Assembly (NCBI RefSeq): GCF_001305965.1
Contig: NZ_JXQC01000003.1
Span: forward strand, 2,690,861-2,754,860
Source: Erythrobacter sp. SG61-1L
GTDB taxonomy: Bacteria > Pseudomonadota > Alphaproteobacteria > Sphingomonadales > Sphingomonadaceae
Length of the DNA: 64,000 nt
Reading direction: 5' to 3'
In this document: piece by piece, positions 1-8,342 of the stretch
Layout of the letters: each line of letters opens with the position of its first letter
Numbering within the stretch: the stretch's first letter is position 1
Program-made: the position numbers and the translations under genes
The notes under the pieces: generated by a model
What the model was told of the DNA's origin: nothing
Seen by the model: only the letters and a program-made list of their open reading frames with translations
Databases searched by the model: none

Positions 1-941
1 GCAGTCGGCCCGTCACCCGCACCGGCACCCTGGAACAGCAGGCGGCCGGCGAAATTGCCTTCCACCACTACCGCGTTGGTCGGCCCGTTCACCCGCGCGA
101 GCGGATGATCGACCGGAACCAGATAGGGGCAAACCCGCTGGAACAAGGTTTCCTCGCCATTGGCACCGGCTTCCGTGTCGGCAATGCCGATCAGGCGGAT
201 GACGAAACCAAGCGCGGCGGCCTGTTCGATGTCGGCTGCGCGCAGGCGCGAAATGCCTTCGGTTTCCACGGAGGGAAAATCGATCTTCGCACCGAAAGCG
301 ATTGCCGCAAGGATCGACAGCTTGTGCGAAGCATCGATGCCTTCGATGTCGAAGGTCGGGTCGGCTTCCGCATAGCCCAGTTCCTGCGCTTCCTTCAGCA
401 CATCGCCAAAGTCGCGCCCGGTCGCCTCCATCGTGGAGAGGATGTAATTACAGGTGCCGTTGAGGATGCCGTAAACGCGCTCGATCGTGTTGGCCGCCGC
501 GCCTTCGCGCAGGCCCTTGATCACCGGCACGCCGCCGGCAACCGCAGCTTCGAACTTCAGCGCCACATCCGCCTTTTCAGCCAGCTCCGCCAGCGCCAGG
601 CCATGATGCGCGATCATCGCCTTGTTCGCGGTGACCAGCGATTTGCCCGCGCCCAGCGCATTGCGCGCCAGAGTGAGCGCCGGGCCATCGGACCCGCCAA
701 CCAGTTCCACCACCACATCCACGTCCGCGCGAGCGGCCATGGCGGTCATGTCATCTTCCCACGCGAAGCGCGACAGGTCGACGCCACGATCCTTCGTGCG
801 ATCGCGCGCGCTGACCGCCACGATTTCCACCGGACGGCCTGCACGCCGCGCGATCACATCGCCATTGGCTTCGATCAGGCGGATAACGCCAGCGCCCACC
901 GTGCCCAGGCCGGCAAGTGCAATGCGGAGCGGATCAGCCAT
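1..941 (-). CDS. hom: Homoserine dehydrogenase, 5' part (3' end outside window)
   Basis: Reduces aspartate semialdehyde to homoserine with NAD(P)H, the branch point to threonine and methionine. The first 313 codons are visible, starting with ATG at 941. An N-terminal Rossmann motif GLGTVGAG lies at residues 11-18. TANKAMI, at about 104-110, contains the conserved Lys. NGTCNYILS is at 161-169, and the signature helix with DIEGIDASHK (about 198-207) carries the catalytic Asp/Lys. The usual family length is about 430 residues with a C-terminal ACT domain, so the regulatory part lies beyond position 1. The long plus-strand reading frame across this region is a shadow of this gene. Confidence 0.96.
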   Translation of the reverse strand, partial: MADPLRIALAGLGTVGAGVIRLIEANGDVIARRAGRPVEIVAVSARDRTKDRGVDLSRFAWEDDMTAMAARADVDVVVELVGGSDGPALTLARNALGAGKSLVTANKAMIAHHGLALAELAEKADVALKFEAAVAGGVPVIKGLREGAAANTIERVYGILNGTCNYILSTMEATGRDFGDVLKEAQELGYAEADPTFDIEGIDASHKLSILAAIAFGAKIDFPSVETEGISRLRAADIEQAAALGFVIRLIGIADTEAGANGEETLFQRVCPYLVPVDHPLARVNGPTNAVVVEGNFAGRLLFQGAGAGDGPT

Positions 942-1065
942 AATACTTCCTCGTTTGGCGCAAGTCAGGCGGCGCCGGAAAGGCACCAAGCAATATCGCC
1001 GCGCGCGTTAGTGCAGCCGGGGCGGAAAGGCCAGCCCCGGCTTGCCCCGCTGACGGATCGGGCAA

Positions 1066-1956
1066 TCAGCGGGGGTTGGGGAATACGGGCGGGCCGCCCC
1101 TTGTTCGTGAACAACGCCCCAGTTTTTCGAGGACATAGCGATAGTCCCCCGCTGCCAGCGCCCGCGATTGCCCATCGCGCGAAAGGATCGCGTCATAGGG
1201 CAGTTCGGGCGGCAGGAAACACGCCAGGCGATACCATTCCAGCGAGCCTTCCTGCGGTGGCTGGGCCGACTGATCGACCAGCTCGGTCCACGAAACGCCC
1301 CACTCCGGTTCCATATTCGGCCGCCGCACGACATTGAGTGAAACGGGCGCGCCGTTCTTGGTCACAAGGAAAACCTGGGTTTCCGATTCGCCGGAAAGGT
1401 TCCCCTGCACGGCAAGTGCCTCGCCCACGCCCGTCACGATGGGGGGCGCATCGGACGATGCCAACTGGCCCAGCACTTCGCGAATGCGCGCTTCGAGCAC
1501 CGGTTCGGTTGGGAATTGGGAATCGACGTCGATCAGTTGCAGATCACCCGGGACACCCGGCACCGGAAAAGCGAAGATCAGGAAGCTCTGCTTCTTGAGC
1601 TTGGGCGCCTTTCCTTTTGCGTCCAGCGGCACGTCGACCAGATAGCGCAGCGATTCGCCAATGGCGGAACGGCCCGAAATTAGTGCTTCTGTATCTGCCT
1701 GCACCAGCAGCCTGACAGTGCCCGGACGCAGGCCCGGAGACTGCTCCGGCCCAAGCGGCCGCTGCGTGCGAATCCGTGCCTTGACCACCATCGTGGCGCT
1801 GTCCGCAAGGTCCACGATATCCGCGTAAGTCAGCGGCGAAACCATTGGTGTCGCTGGCTGATCTGCGGCTGCAGCCGGTTGCCCTGCCAAAAGCGACAAT
1901 GCAGCCGCCGCTGAGGCGATCAACTTGCCGGAAGCGCGAATTTCTCTGCTTTTCAT
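1066..1956 (-). CDS. Secreted protein of unknown function
   Basis: I do not recognise a family. The 296-residue product begins with basic residues and a hydrophobic stretch ending in an AAAADQP-type cleavage region near residue 30, typical of a Sec signal peptide, so it is probably periplasmic. The mature part has no obvious membrane segment or catalytic motif. It looks like an alpha/beta domain with a conserved-looking FLIFAFPVPG stretch near the middle and two Cys in the C-terminal third. It lies upstream of hom on the same strand with a 124-base gap. A structural or sensor role is possible but not shown. Confidence 0.7.
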   Translation of the reverse strand: MKSREIRASGKLIASAAAALSLLAGQPAAAADQPATPMVSPLTYADIVDLADSATMVVKARIRTQRPLGPEQSPGLRPGTVRLLVQADTEALISGRSAIGESLRYLVDVPLDAKGKAPKLKKQSFLIFAFPVPGVPGDLQLIDVDSQFPTEPVLEARIREVLGQLASSDAPPIVTGVGEALAVQGNLSGESETQVFLVTKNGAPVSLNVVRRPNMEPEWGVSWTELVDQSAQPPQEGSLEWYRLACFLPPELPYDAILSRDGQSRALAAGDYRYVLEKLGRCSRTRGGPPVFPNPR

Positions 1957-2287
1957 GCGGTTCCCTTGCCGGACATTGACCCCGCTATCTGGGGAGCGCC
2001 TTTCCCATAGACAGCCCCACTCAAGCCCGGAAGTGCTGAATTGGCGGTTAACCGATAAAGCGATTGCTCCACCCTGCCATCGTCGCTAAACACCCCCCGG
2101 AAACCGGGGCGGGACAAGAAAAACAAGAGCTCCGGGGCAGGGCCCTGCCGGGTCGTTCGGAATCCCCGGTGGGCACCGGCTTGGCCGACAGGGTGGACAA
2201 TTGTTGGCGTTACCTGTCAGGGTGCGATTCCCCTTGGCTGGTACAAGCCCGGCTTGCCGGGCGACGGAAATGGAGTGATGCGATTGA
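1957..2287. other. Intergenic region between divergent genes
   Basis: These 331 bases separate the minus-strand secreted protein from plus-strand tonB and must hold both promoters. I see a TTAACC-containing palindrome (cggttaaccg, about 2043-2052) and a weak GGAG ribosome-binding site 12 bases before the tonB start. An 82-codon plus-strand frame here has no family likeness and runs into tonB out of frame, so I do not call it a gene. Confidence 0.5.
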
Positions 2288-2950
2288 ATGGCCTACGCTG
2301 ATCAAACAATGAGCGGCAACAAGATTGTCGCTATCATCATTGTGGGGCTGGTTCACTTGCTGGTCGGGTATGCTCTTGTGACTGGTCTCGCCTATTCGGC
2401 GACCAAGAAGATCATCGAGCGCGTTACGACGGTCGATATCGACGAGCCCGAACCGGAAAAGACTGAAGAACCGCCGCCGCCCCCGCCGGATGAGGCACCG
2501 CCGCCGCCAATCGTGGCGCCGCCTCCTCCGATCAATGTCAATGTCGCTCCGCCGCCGGTTACCGTGGTGGATCGTCCTCCGCCGCCGGCACCGGTGATCC
2601 CGATTGCGCGTCCTGCGCCGCCGGCACCTCCGGCGCCTCCGCCAGCGGTGTCGAAGGCCAAGGCTGCACAAGCCAAGGGCCAGCAGCGTTGGCAGCAGCG
2701 GATCATGGACAGCTATCCCCCCCGCGCCATCCGTTCGAACACGGAAGGTACTGTGGGCGTGTCTGTGACCGTTGACGCGGAAGGCAAGGTTTCGGCCTGC
2801 CGTGTCTCGAGCTCGAGCGGCTCGGACATCCTGGACGAGGCAGCTTGCGACGGTATGCAGCGTTATGCGCGCTTCGACCCGGCGCTTGACGATGCCGGCC
2901 ACCCGACGACGGGCAGCTGGTCCACGCGCATTGTCTACAAGCTGAACTGA
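2288..2950 (+). CDS. tonB: TonB-family energy transducer
   Basis: Couples the proton-motive force harvested by ExbB/ExbD to outer-membrane TonB-dependent receptors. The 220-residue protein has a short cytoplasmic N-terminus, one membrane anchor at about residues 10-35, a long periplasmic Pro-rich spacer at about 55-130 dominated by PPP runs, and a C-terminal TonB domain at about 140-220. That domain carries two Cys and the pattern FDPALDDAG. A second ATG at 2309 could be the true start and would still leave the anchor intact. It heads an operon with exbB and two exbD genes. The linked motor genes make the assignment firm. Confidence 0.93.
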   Translation: MAYADQTMSGNKIVAIIIVGLVHLLVGYALVTGLAYSATKKIIERVTTVDIDEPEPEKTEEPPPPPPDEAPPPPIVAPPPPINVNVAPPPVTVVDRPPPPAPVIPIARPAPPAPPAPPPAVSKAKAAQAKGQQRWQQRIMDSYPPRAIRSNTEGTVGVSVTVDAEGKVSACRVSSSSGSDILDEAACDGMQRYARFDPALDDAGHPTTGSWSTRIVYKLN

Positions 2951-3040
2951 TTTGGGGGCGCAGCCGCGAGTGGCCATGGGGCCGCTCCGGCAGGGCGCCC
3001 GGTTTGATCCATCGCGATTTTTTTAGAGAGGACTACCCGC

Positions 3041-3808
3041 ATGCTTATCGAATTTCTGGCTGCAGCCGCTGAAGCGGCTCCCAAGAACCACTTCGGCTTT
3101 TGGGAAGCGCTCCAACAGGGCGGTGTTATCGCCTACTCCATCTTCACCGTGCTCGTGATCATGTCTGTGGGCTCGTTCTACATCCTGATCACCAAGCTGC
3201 TCGAACAGCGCAAGATCTTCAGCGAACTGAAGGACGTGCGCACCAAGTTCTGGCAGGCCCCGTCGATCAAGGACGGCGCTGCCAAGCTGAACAAGAACGG
3301 CGCATGGCGCCAGCTGGTCGAAGACGGCCTCGCCGCTGAAGAACAGCACAACAAGATGACCGACTCGCTGGAAGCCCACGACTGGCTCCACGGTTCGCTC
3401 GCCCGTTCGGAAGCTGCGATCAATTCGAAGCTCGCCAGCGGCCTTCCCTTCCTCGCCACCGTCGGTGCTACCGCTCCGTTCGTCGGTCTGCTCGGTACCG
3501 TTATCGGTATTTACCGCGCGCTGATCGCCATCGGTCTCGCCGGTTCGGCCTCGATCGACAAGGTCGCCGGTCCGGTCGGTGAAGCCCTGATCATGACCGC
3601 CATCGGTCTGCTCGTGGCCGTTCCCGCCGTGCTTGCCTACAACTGGCTGCAGGCTCGCAACAAGCGCATCGGCGAACTGATGAGCGGTTTCTCGACCGAC
3701 ATCCTCGCCAACATCACGTCCAAGGGCGCGGTGAAGCCGTCGGTCGCTCCGGTCAAGGCTGCTCCGGCCAAGCCGGCTGCTCCTGCCGCTGCCGCTCCGA
3801 AGGCCTAA
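3041..3808 (+). CDS. exbB: ExbB/TolQ/MotA-type proton channel subunit
   Basis: The inner-membrane motor subunit that forms the pentameric ring around ExbD and TonB. The product has 255 residues. A first membrane helix lies at about 28-50, a cytoplasmic loop follows, and the conserved two-helix MotA/TolQ/ExbB domain (GATAPFVGLLGTVIGIY) spans about 140-200. The C-terminus is an Ala/Pro/Lys-rich tail. Codon use favours GCT, GGT and CTC more than neighbouring genes, as expected for a highly expressed protein. A purine-rich ribosome-binding site (agagagga) precedes the start. It sits 90 bases after tonB and 91 before the first exbD. Confidence 0.96.
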   Translation: MLIEFLAAAAEAAPKNHFGFWEALQQGGVIAYSIFTVLVIMSVGSFYILITKLLEQRKIFSELKDVRTKFWQAPSIKDGAAKLNKNGAWRQLVEDGLAAEEQHNKMTDSLEAHDWLHGSLARSEAAINSKLASGLPFLATVGATAPFVGLLGTVIGIYRALIAIGLAGSASIDKVAGPVGEALIMTAIGLLVAVPAVLAYNWLQARNKRIGELMSGFSTDILANITSKGAVKPSVAPVKAAPAKPAAPAAAAPKA

Positions 3809-3899
3809 GGGCACCGGATCCGATTGAGTGGGGCGGGCTCCGGCATGCGGGCCGCCCGCCCCGCCCTTCCAAGGCGCAGATTGAGAGTAGGATAGTACC

Positions 3900-4436
3900 A
3901 TGGCCATTTCGACAGGCGGTGGCGGCGACGAAAGGCCGATGTCGGACATCAACACCACGCCCCTTGTGGACGTGATGCTGGTGCTCCTGATCATCTTCCT
4001 CATCGCGGTCCCGGTCGCCATGCAGACGATCGAGAAGCTTCAGATTCCGGTTTTCGAATCGGTCGAATCTAAAGACAAGGTCGAGAACCTGCTGCTGACC
4101 GTGAGCACCACCGATGCTGCCGGCCGCAGCGCTGGCGATCCCGGCTTCGAAGGCGCCCAGCGCGCCGGCGAATGCCGCGTCTACTTCAACAACATCACTC
4201 CGGTCACCTCCCAGGAACTGTACGACCAGGCATTTGAACGTCTGGATTCGATCGTGCAGCGCGAAGGCGGCATCGAAGCGATCCGCAACGATCCGGAAAA
4301 GATCCCGCAGGTTCACATCCGTGGCGACATCAATGCGCCCTGGCGCTGTGTGGCCGGCGCGATCTACAACGTCCAGGCGGCCGGTTACCCGACCGTCGGC
4401 TTCATCTCCAACCCTGTCGATCCGAACGCGGGTTGA
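3900..4436 (+). CDS. exbD: ExbD biopolymer transporter, long version
   Basis: Periplasmic-facing motor subunit with one N-terminal helix. The 178-residue protein has the family signature [14 protein letters not shown] at about residues 17-30, including the proton-carrying Asp. It is longer than the usual 130-145 residues because of an insertion in the periplasmic domain (about 70-125) rich in Gly, Asp and Glu. It also carries two Cys, in GECRV and WRCVA, which could form a periplasmic disulfide (inference). It is the third gene of the tonB operon and lies 24 bases before the next exbD. Confidence 0.94.
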   Translation: MAISTGGGGDERPMSDINTTPLVDVMLVLLIIFLIAVPVAMQTIEKLQIPVFESVESKDKVENLLLTVSTTDAAGRSAGDPGFEGAQRAGECRVYFNNITPVTSQELYDQAFERLDSIVQREGGIEAIRNDPEKIPQVHIRGDINAPWRCVAGAIYNVQAAGYPTVGFISNPVDPNAG

Positions 4437-4460
4437 GAGAAAGCGCAGGAGTAATTTCCC

Positions 4461-4922
4461 ATGGCAATGTCAGGCGGCAAAGATGATGGCTCGCCGATGA
4501 TGGAAATGAACACGACGCCGTTGATCGACGTCATGCTCGTGCTCCTCATCATGCTCATCTTTACGATCCCTGTGGCGACTCATTCGGTCGATATCGACCT
4601 GCCGAGCCCCACTCCTCCGACGGACACGCCTCCGGTCGACCCGATCAAGAACAAGATCGTGCTGACCCCGAACAATGAAATCCTCTGGAACGGTCAGCCG
4701 ATCAGCCAGGCGGGTCTCATTTCGAACCTGAAGGAATCGCTGACCTACACGGTTGAGCCTGAACTTCAGTTCGAACCGGAAGCGATGGCCAGCTACGATC
4801 TTTCGGCCAAGGTGCTGAACCTGATCAAGGCGTCGAAGGTCACGAAGTTCGGCTTCGTCGGTAACGAGAAGTATCGCGTATTCGGCAAGGCCGAAGGTGG
4901 CGCTGCCGCAGTCGCGAACTGA
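4461..4922 (+). CDS. exbD: ExbD biopolymer transporter, standard version
   Basis: Second ExbD of the operon, 153 residues. The start is MAMSGGKDD; the signature EMNTTPLIDVMLVLL, at about residues 14-28, contains the membrane Asp, and a periplasmic alpha/beta domain follows. It is closely similar to the gene at 5160 (shared PIKNKI, ILWNG and TKFGFVGN blocks) and clearly different from the longer ExbD before it. Two unlike ExbD proteins in one tonB operon suggest either a heteromeric motor or alternative partners. A strong terminator follows the stop codon by 33 bases. Confidence 0.95.
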   Translation: MAMSGGKDDGSPMMEMNTTPLIDVMLVLLIMLIFTIPVATHSVDIDLPSPTPPTDTPPVDPIKNKIVLTPNNEILWNGQPISQAGLISNLKESLTYTVEPELQFEPEAMASYDLSAKVLNLIKASKVTKFGFVGNEKYRVFGKAEGGAAAVAN

Positions 4923-4955
4923 ACCGAACAAGCGCCACGGCGCTGAAATGATAGA

Positions 4956-4983
4956 GGGGCGGGTCAAACCGCCCCTTTTTCTT
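4956..4983 (+). terminator. Rho-independent terminator of tonB-exbBDD
   Basis: A 7-base-pair GC stem (ggggcgg / ccgcccc) with a 6-base loop is followed directly by TTTTTCTTT. It ends the tonB operon and separates the third exbD transcriptionally. Confidence 0.9.
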
Positions 4984-5159
4984 TGCCCGGAAGACTCAGG
5001 CCGGAATGCGCTCCAGCCAGCCTGCACCCCAAACTCCGCTCGACATACCGAGGAGACATGCTCCCGCCACTTCCAGCCTCTCCGTACATCTGCGCATTGC
5101 CTATTGAATGTGATGGTATATCCTACCTTCTAGTTCATGCTGATACGGGAGAGGTACAC

Positions 5160-5597
5160 ATGGCTTTTGCAAGTCCGAGAGAAGCGGTGCTGCCTCTGGG
5201 CGAAATGAACACCACACCGCTGATTGACGTGATGCTGGTGCTGCTGGTGATGCTGATCTTCACCATCCCCGTCGCCACCAATTCACTGGATGTCGATCTG
5301 CCCGCACCCACTGACAAGCCCGTCACCCTCCAACCCAACCCCATAAAGAACAAGATCGCCCTGACTCCGGACGGATCGATTCTGTGGAACGGAACCCAGA
5401 CCGACCGGGCAGGCCTGCGCGCCAGCCTCAAGGCGGCAAGGGAACTCTATCCCGAGCCGGAACTGCAATATGAACCCGATGCCCAGGCCAGTTATGACCT
5501 TGCCGCAAGGGTTCTGAGCGACATCAAGGCGTCGGGTGCGACCAAGTTCGGCTTTGTCGGCAATGACCGCTATCGCAGCTTCGAGAAGCAGAACTAG
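5160..5597 (+). CDS. exbD: ExbD biopolymer transporter, duplicate after the operon
   Basis: A 145-residue ExbD with the signature EMNTTPLIDVMLVLL near residues 15-29. I chose the ATG at 5160 because a GGGAGAGG ribosome-binding site precedes it and because it gives the family length; a longer in-frame start exists at 4983 but overlaps the terminator. It is a near copy of the second exbD, including PIKNKI.LTP, ILWNG, PEPELQ.EP and TKFGFVGN, so it looks like a tandem duplicate. It has its own untranslated leader of about 180 bases after the terminator, so it is probably expressed independently. Its TAG shares the four bases CTAG with the stop of the converging helicase gene. Confidence 0.93.
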   Translation: MAFASPREAVLPLGEMNTTPLIDVMLVLLVMLIFTIPVATNSLDVDLPAPTDKPVTLQPNPIKNKIALTPDGSILWNGTQTDRAGLRASLKAARELYPEPELQYEPDAQASYDLAARVLSDIKASGATKFGFVGNDRYRSFEKQN

Positions 5598-8074
5598 GCC
5601 CCCAGTCCCACTTCATCCGGATCGAGGGGATCGCCCGGCGCATCCCCTCGCATCGCTTCGTCGGCCAGATGTTCCGCCTCCATCAGCAGTGCATCATCGA
5701 CCGAACCCTGCGGCAGGCTTTCTCGCCCGATCATCACCATCACCGGAACCGCCATGGGACTGACCCGATCAAGCTCAACATGGACAAGCTCGTGCTGCGC
5801 CCGCTCCAGCACCCCTGCCAGCCGTCCGACATCTGTCAGGCGGGACCGCGCATCGGCCCAGGCCGCTTCGATCAGCACATGGTCAGGCTCGTACTTTCGC
5901 AGCACATCGTAGATCAGGTCGGTCGAGAAGGTTACCTGCTTGCCCGTCTTCCGCTTGCCGGGGTGCTGCCGTTCCACCAGTCCGGAAATCACCGCCACTT
6001 CACGGAAGGCCCGGCGTAGCAAATAGGATTCCTGCACCCAGTCCACGAATTCATGCGCCAGAATGTCCGGCGAAAGCAGCGGCGCATGGTCCCTCACCGG
6101 TTTCAAGCCCCAGACGCCCAGTGAATAATCATTGGCCACGAAGCCGCCCGGCTGAAGCCCCCGCTCTTCCATGCGCCGGGTAATCAGCATCCCTAGCGAC
6201 TGGTTCGCGTTCCACCCTTCGAACGTATAATAGACCGAGTAGTGCAGCTTCTCATGCGGGAAGCTTTCTACCAGCAACTTGCCCGGGCCGGGCATCTCGC
6301 TGCGCCAGTCCTGCATTTCCAGCCATTCACGTACATCGTCGGGGAAGCGCGCCCAACCGGTACGATCAGCCAGCATGGCCTGCACGCGATCCGCCAGATG
6401 CGTGGTGAGCGGCATGCGCTGGCCCATATAGGAAGGGATCGCCGCAGCCTTCTTCGCGGCGCGCACGATCAGTTCCATATCCTTGAGCTGTTCCACCTCC
6501 AGCGCCATGCCCGCGAAAGTGAAAGTATCCCCGGCAGACAGCGTGGACGCGAAATATTCCTCCACCCGCCCCAATGAGCGGCCATTGCGGAACCGCACGT
6601 CGAGCATTTCGGCATCGACGATGATGCCCGCATTCATCCGGTGCCGCTGGGCATGTTCAGGATGAGTCAGCCGCCACATTCCCTTCGGATCGCGCACGAT
6701 CCGGCGGAACTTGTCATAGGCTTCCAGCGCATAGCCGCCCGTTGCCACGAAATGCAGCACGCGGCGCCATTCCTCCTCCCCCAGCCAGGCATAGGATGCG
6801 CTGGAGCGGACTTCCCTCAGCAGTTCCCCCTCGTCGAAAGGCCCGGCACAGGCGCAGGCCATCACATGCTGGGCCAGCACGTCCAGCCCGCCCGCCCGGA
6901 AGGCGTCGCCATCGCGCTGGCCCTGATCGACGGCATCCTTCGCCGCCATGGCCTCCAGAAATTCGAAGCGATTGCCCGGCACGAGGATCGCCCGACTGGA
7001 AAGGTCCAGCCGGTGATTGGCCCGCCCGATACGCTGCAACAGACGCGACGAGCCTTTGGGCGCGCCCATCTGGATCACACAATCCACATCGCCCCAGTCC
7101 ACGCCCAGATCGAGGCTGGCGGTGCAAACCAGCGCACGCAGATCGCCCCGCGCCATTGCCCCTTCCACCTTGCGCCGGGCCTCTTTGGAGAGCGACCCGT
7201 GGTGGATGCCGATGGGCAGGTTGGCATCATTCGCCTCCCACAGCTTCTGGAAAATAAACTCGGCGAGGAAACGCGTGTTGGTGAAGACCAGCGTGGTGCG
7301 ATTGCGGGCAATGATGTCGATCAGTTGCGGCACGGCCCACACAGCCGCATGGCCGCCCCAGGGCACGCGTTCTTCCTCGGGCAGCAGGATCTCCACCTCG
7401 GGCGGCGCGCCTGCTTCTCCTTGCACCAGTTCCACGCTGTCCAGATCGCCCCAGGGGGCAAGCCAGCCCTTGAAGGCATCCGGGTCCGCAAGCGTGGCGG
7501 ATAGCGCCACGCGCTGCATTTCCGGGGCAATCGCCTGCAGCCGGGCGAGGCACAGCGCCAGCAAGTCGCCGCGCTTGCCGGTGGCGAAGGCATGCACTTC
7601 ATCCACCACCACGCGCTTCACCGTGCGGAACAGTTCAAAGCTGTCCTCATAGCTGAGCAGCAGCGAGAGCGATTCCGGCGTGGTCAGCAGCACATGCGGC
7701 GGACGGCTGCGCTGGCGCTTCTTCCTGTCGGTCGGCGTATCGCCGCTGCGCGTCTCGATCTTGAGCGGCAGGCCCATCTCCTCCACCGGGGTGAGGAGAT
7801 TGCGCTGCACGTCATGCGCCAGCGCCTTGAGCGGCGAGACGTAGAGCGTGTGCAACCCTTCCGGCACCGGGGCACCCGCCAGTGCGGAGGGCGCGAAATC
7901 GGCCAGAGTGGGCAGGAAGCCCGCCAGTGTCTTGCCCGCGCCCGTATCGGCCACCAGCAAGGCATGCTTGCCGCTGCGCGCCGCGCGGAACATGCCGAGC
8001 TGGTGATCGCGCACCCGCCAGCCGCGCCCGGCAAACCAAGATTCGATCTCCGGCGGGAGTGTGATGTCACTCAT
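5594..8074 (-). CDS. Ligase-associated DEXH-box DNA helicase (Lhr-like)
   Basis: Superfamily 2 DNA helicase of the type often found with an ATP-dependent DNA ligase and a nuclease in DNA-damage loci. Start chosen at MSDITLPPEIESW, giving 826 residues, the family length; the reading frame continues upstream but only as antisense of the next gene. The Walker A motif ADTGAGKT is at residues 42-49, the Walker B box DEVH at 158-161, and SAT at 192-194. A second RecA-like domain carries the IGRANHR motif VI, and an Lhr-type C-terminal region follows. No ligase or PdeM nuclease gene lies next to it here. It converges on exbD with a 4-base stop overlap. Confidence 0.93.
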   Translation of the reverse strand: MSDITLPPEIESWFAGRGWRVRDHQLGMFRAARSGKHALLVADTGAGKTLAGFLPTLADFAPSALAGAPVPEGLHTLYVSPLKALAHDVQRNLLTPVEEMGLPLKIETRSGDTPTDRKKRQRSRPPHVLLTTPESLSLLLSYEDSFELFRTVKRVVVDEVHAFATGKRGDLLALCLARLQAIAPEMQRVALSATLADPDAFKGWLAPWGDLDSVELVQGEAGAPPEVEILLPEEERVPWGGHAAVWAVPQLIDIIARNRTTLVFTNTRFLAEFIFQKLWEANDANLPIGIHHGSLSKEARRKVEGAMARGDLRALVCTASLDLGVDWGDVDCVIQMGAPKGSSRLLQRIGRANHRLDLSSRAILVPGNRFEFLEAMAAKDAVDQGQRDGDAFRAGGLDVLAQHVMACACAGPFDEGELLREVRSSASYAWLGEEEWRRVLHFVATGGYALEAYDKFRRIVRDPKGMWRLTHPEHAQRHRMNAGIIVDAEMLDVRFRNGRSLGRVEEYFASTLSAGDTFTFAGMALEVEQLKDMELIVRAAKKAAAIPSYMGQRMPLTTHLADRVQAMLADRTGWARFPDDVREWLEMQDWRSEMPGPGKLLVESFPHEKLHYSVYYTFEGWNANQSLGMLITRRMEERGLQPGGFVANDYSLGVWGLKPVRDHAPLLSPDILAHEFVDWVQESYLLRRAFREVAVISGLVERQHPGKRKTGKQVTFSTDLIYDVLRKYEPDHVLIEAAWADARSRLTDVGRLAGVLERAQHELVHVELDRVSPMAVPVMVMIGRESLPQGSVDDALLMEAEHLADEAMRGDAPGDPLDPDEVGLGA

Positions 8075-8093
8075 CAGGCGGGCTGTTTTCGGC

Positions 8094-8242
8094 CGAAGTT
8101 GACAAGGTTGACACTGTCCTGAGCAAAAATTCCGCCCCTCCCCCGAAAAGCGGATGCCACCCGCAAGGCAGGCGTGAACCGAAGGGGAAAATGGCGGCAG
8201 GGCATTGGAACATTTGGAGCACAAAAGCGGCGTGTAGGAAAG
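8094..8242 (+). repeat. Extragenic element, copy 1: tandem GTTGACA box plus TGTAGGAAAG end
   Basis: It starts with cgaagttgacaaggttgaca, a direct repeat of GTTGACA with a 9-base period, followed by CACTGTCC. The block tgtaggaaag lies at 8233-8242. A second copy with the same two ends sits at 59599-59732. Both lie just upstream of a minus-strand gene start (20 and 14 bases) in the same orientation. The middle parts are poorly conserved. This could be a sphingomonad repeat or a shared promoter/operator. Confidence 0.6.
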
Positions 8243-8342
8243 GGTGGCCAGCGTACACGGGCGATGCCCCGTGGCGAAACGCGCTTGCCGAAAGGCGCGG
8301 CCTGTCCGATGGATCGGGCAGGATGCAGAAACGCGGCGCATA

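Noticed and set aside
105-1337. 410-codon plus-strand frame over hom
   Set aside because: The minus strand encodes a well-supported homoserine dehydrogenase; the plus frame is its shadow.
2064-2312. 82-codon frame upstream of tonB
   Set aside because: It overlaps the tonB start out of frame, has no clear ribosome-binding site and resembles no family.
5097-5124. Possible promoter for the third exbD (TTGCCT and TATCCT, 16 bases apart)
   Set aside because: Both hexamers are poor matches; without transcript data the call would be guesswork.
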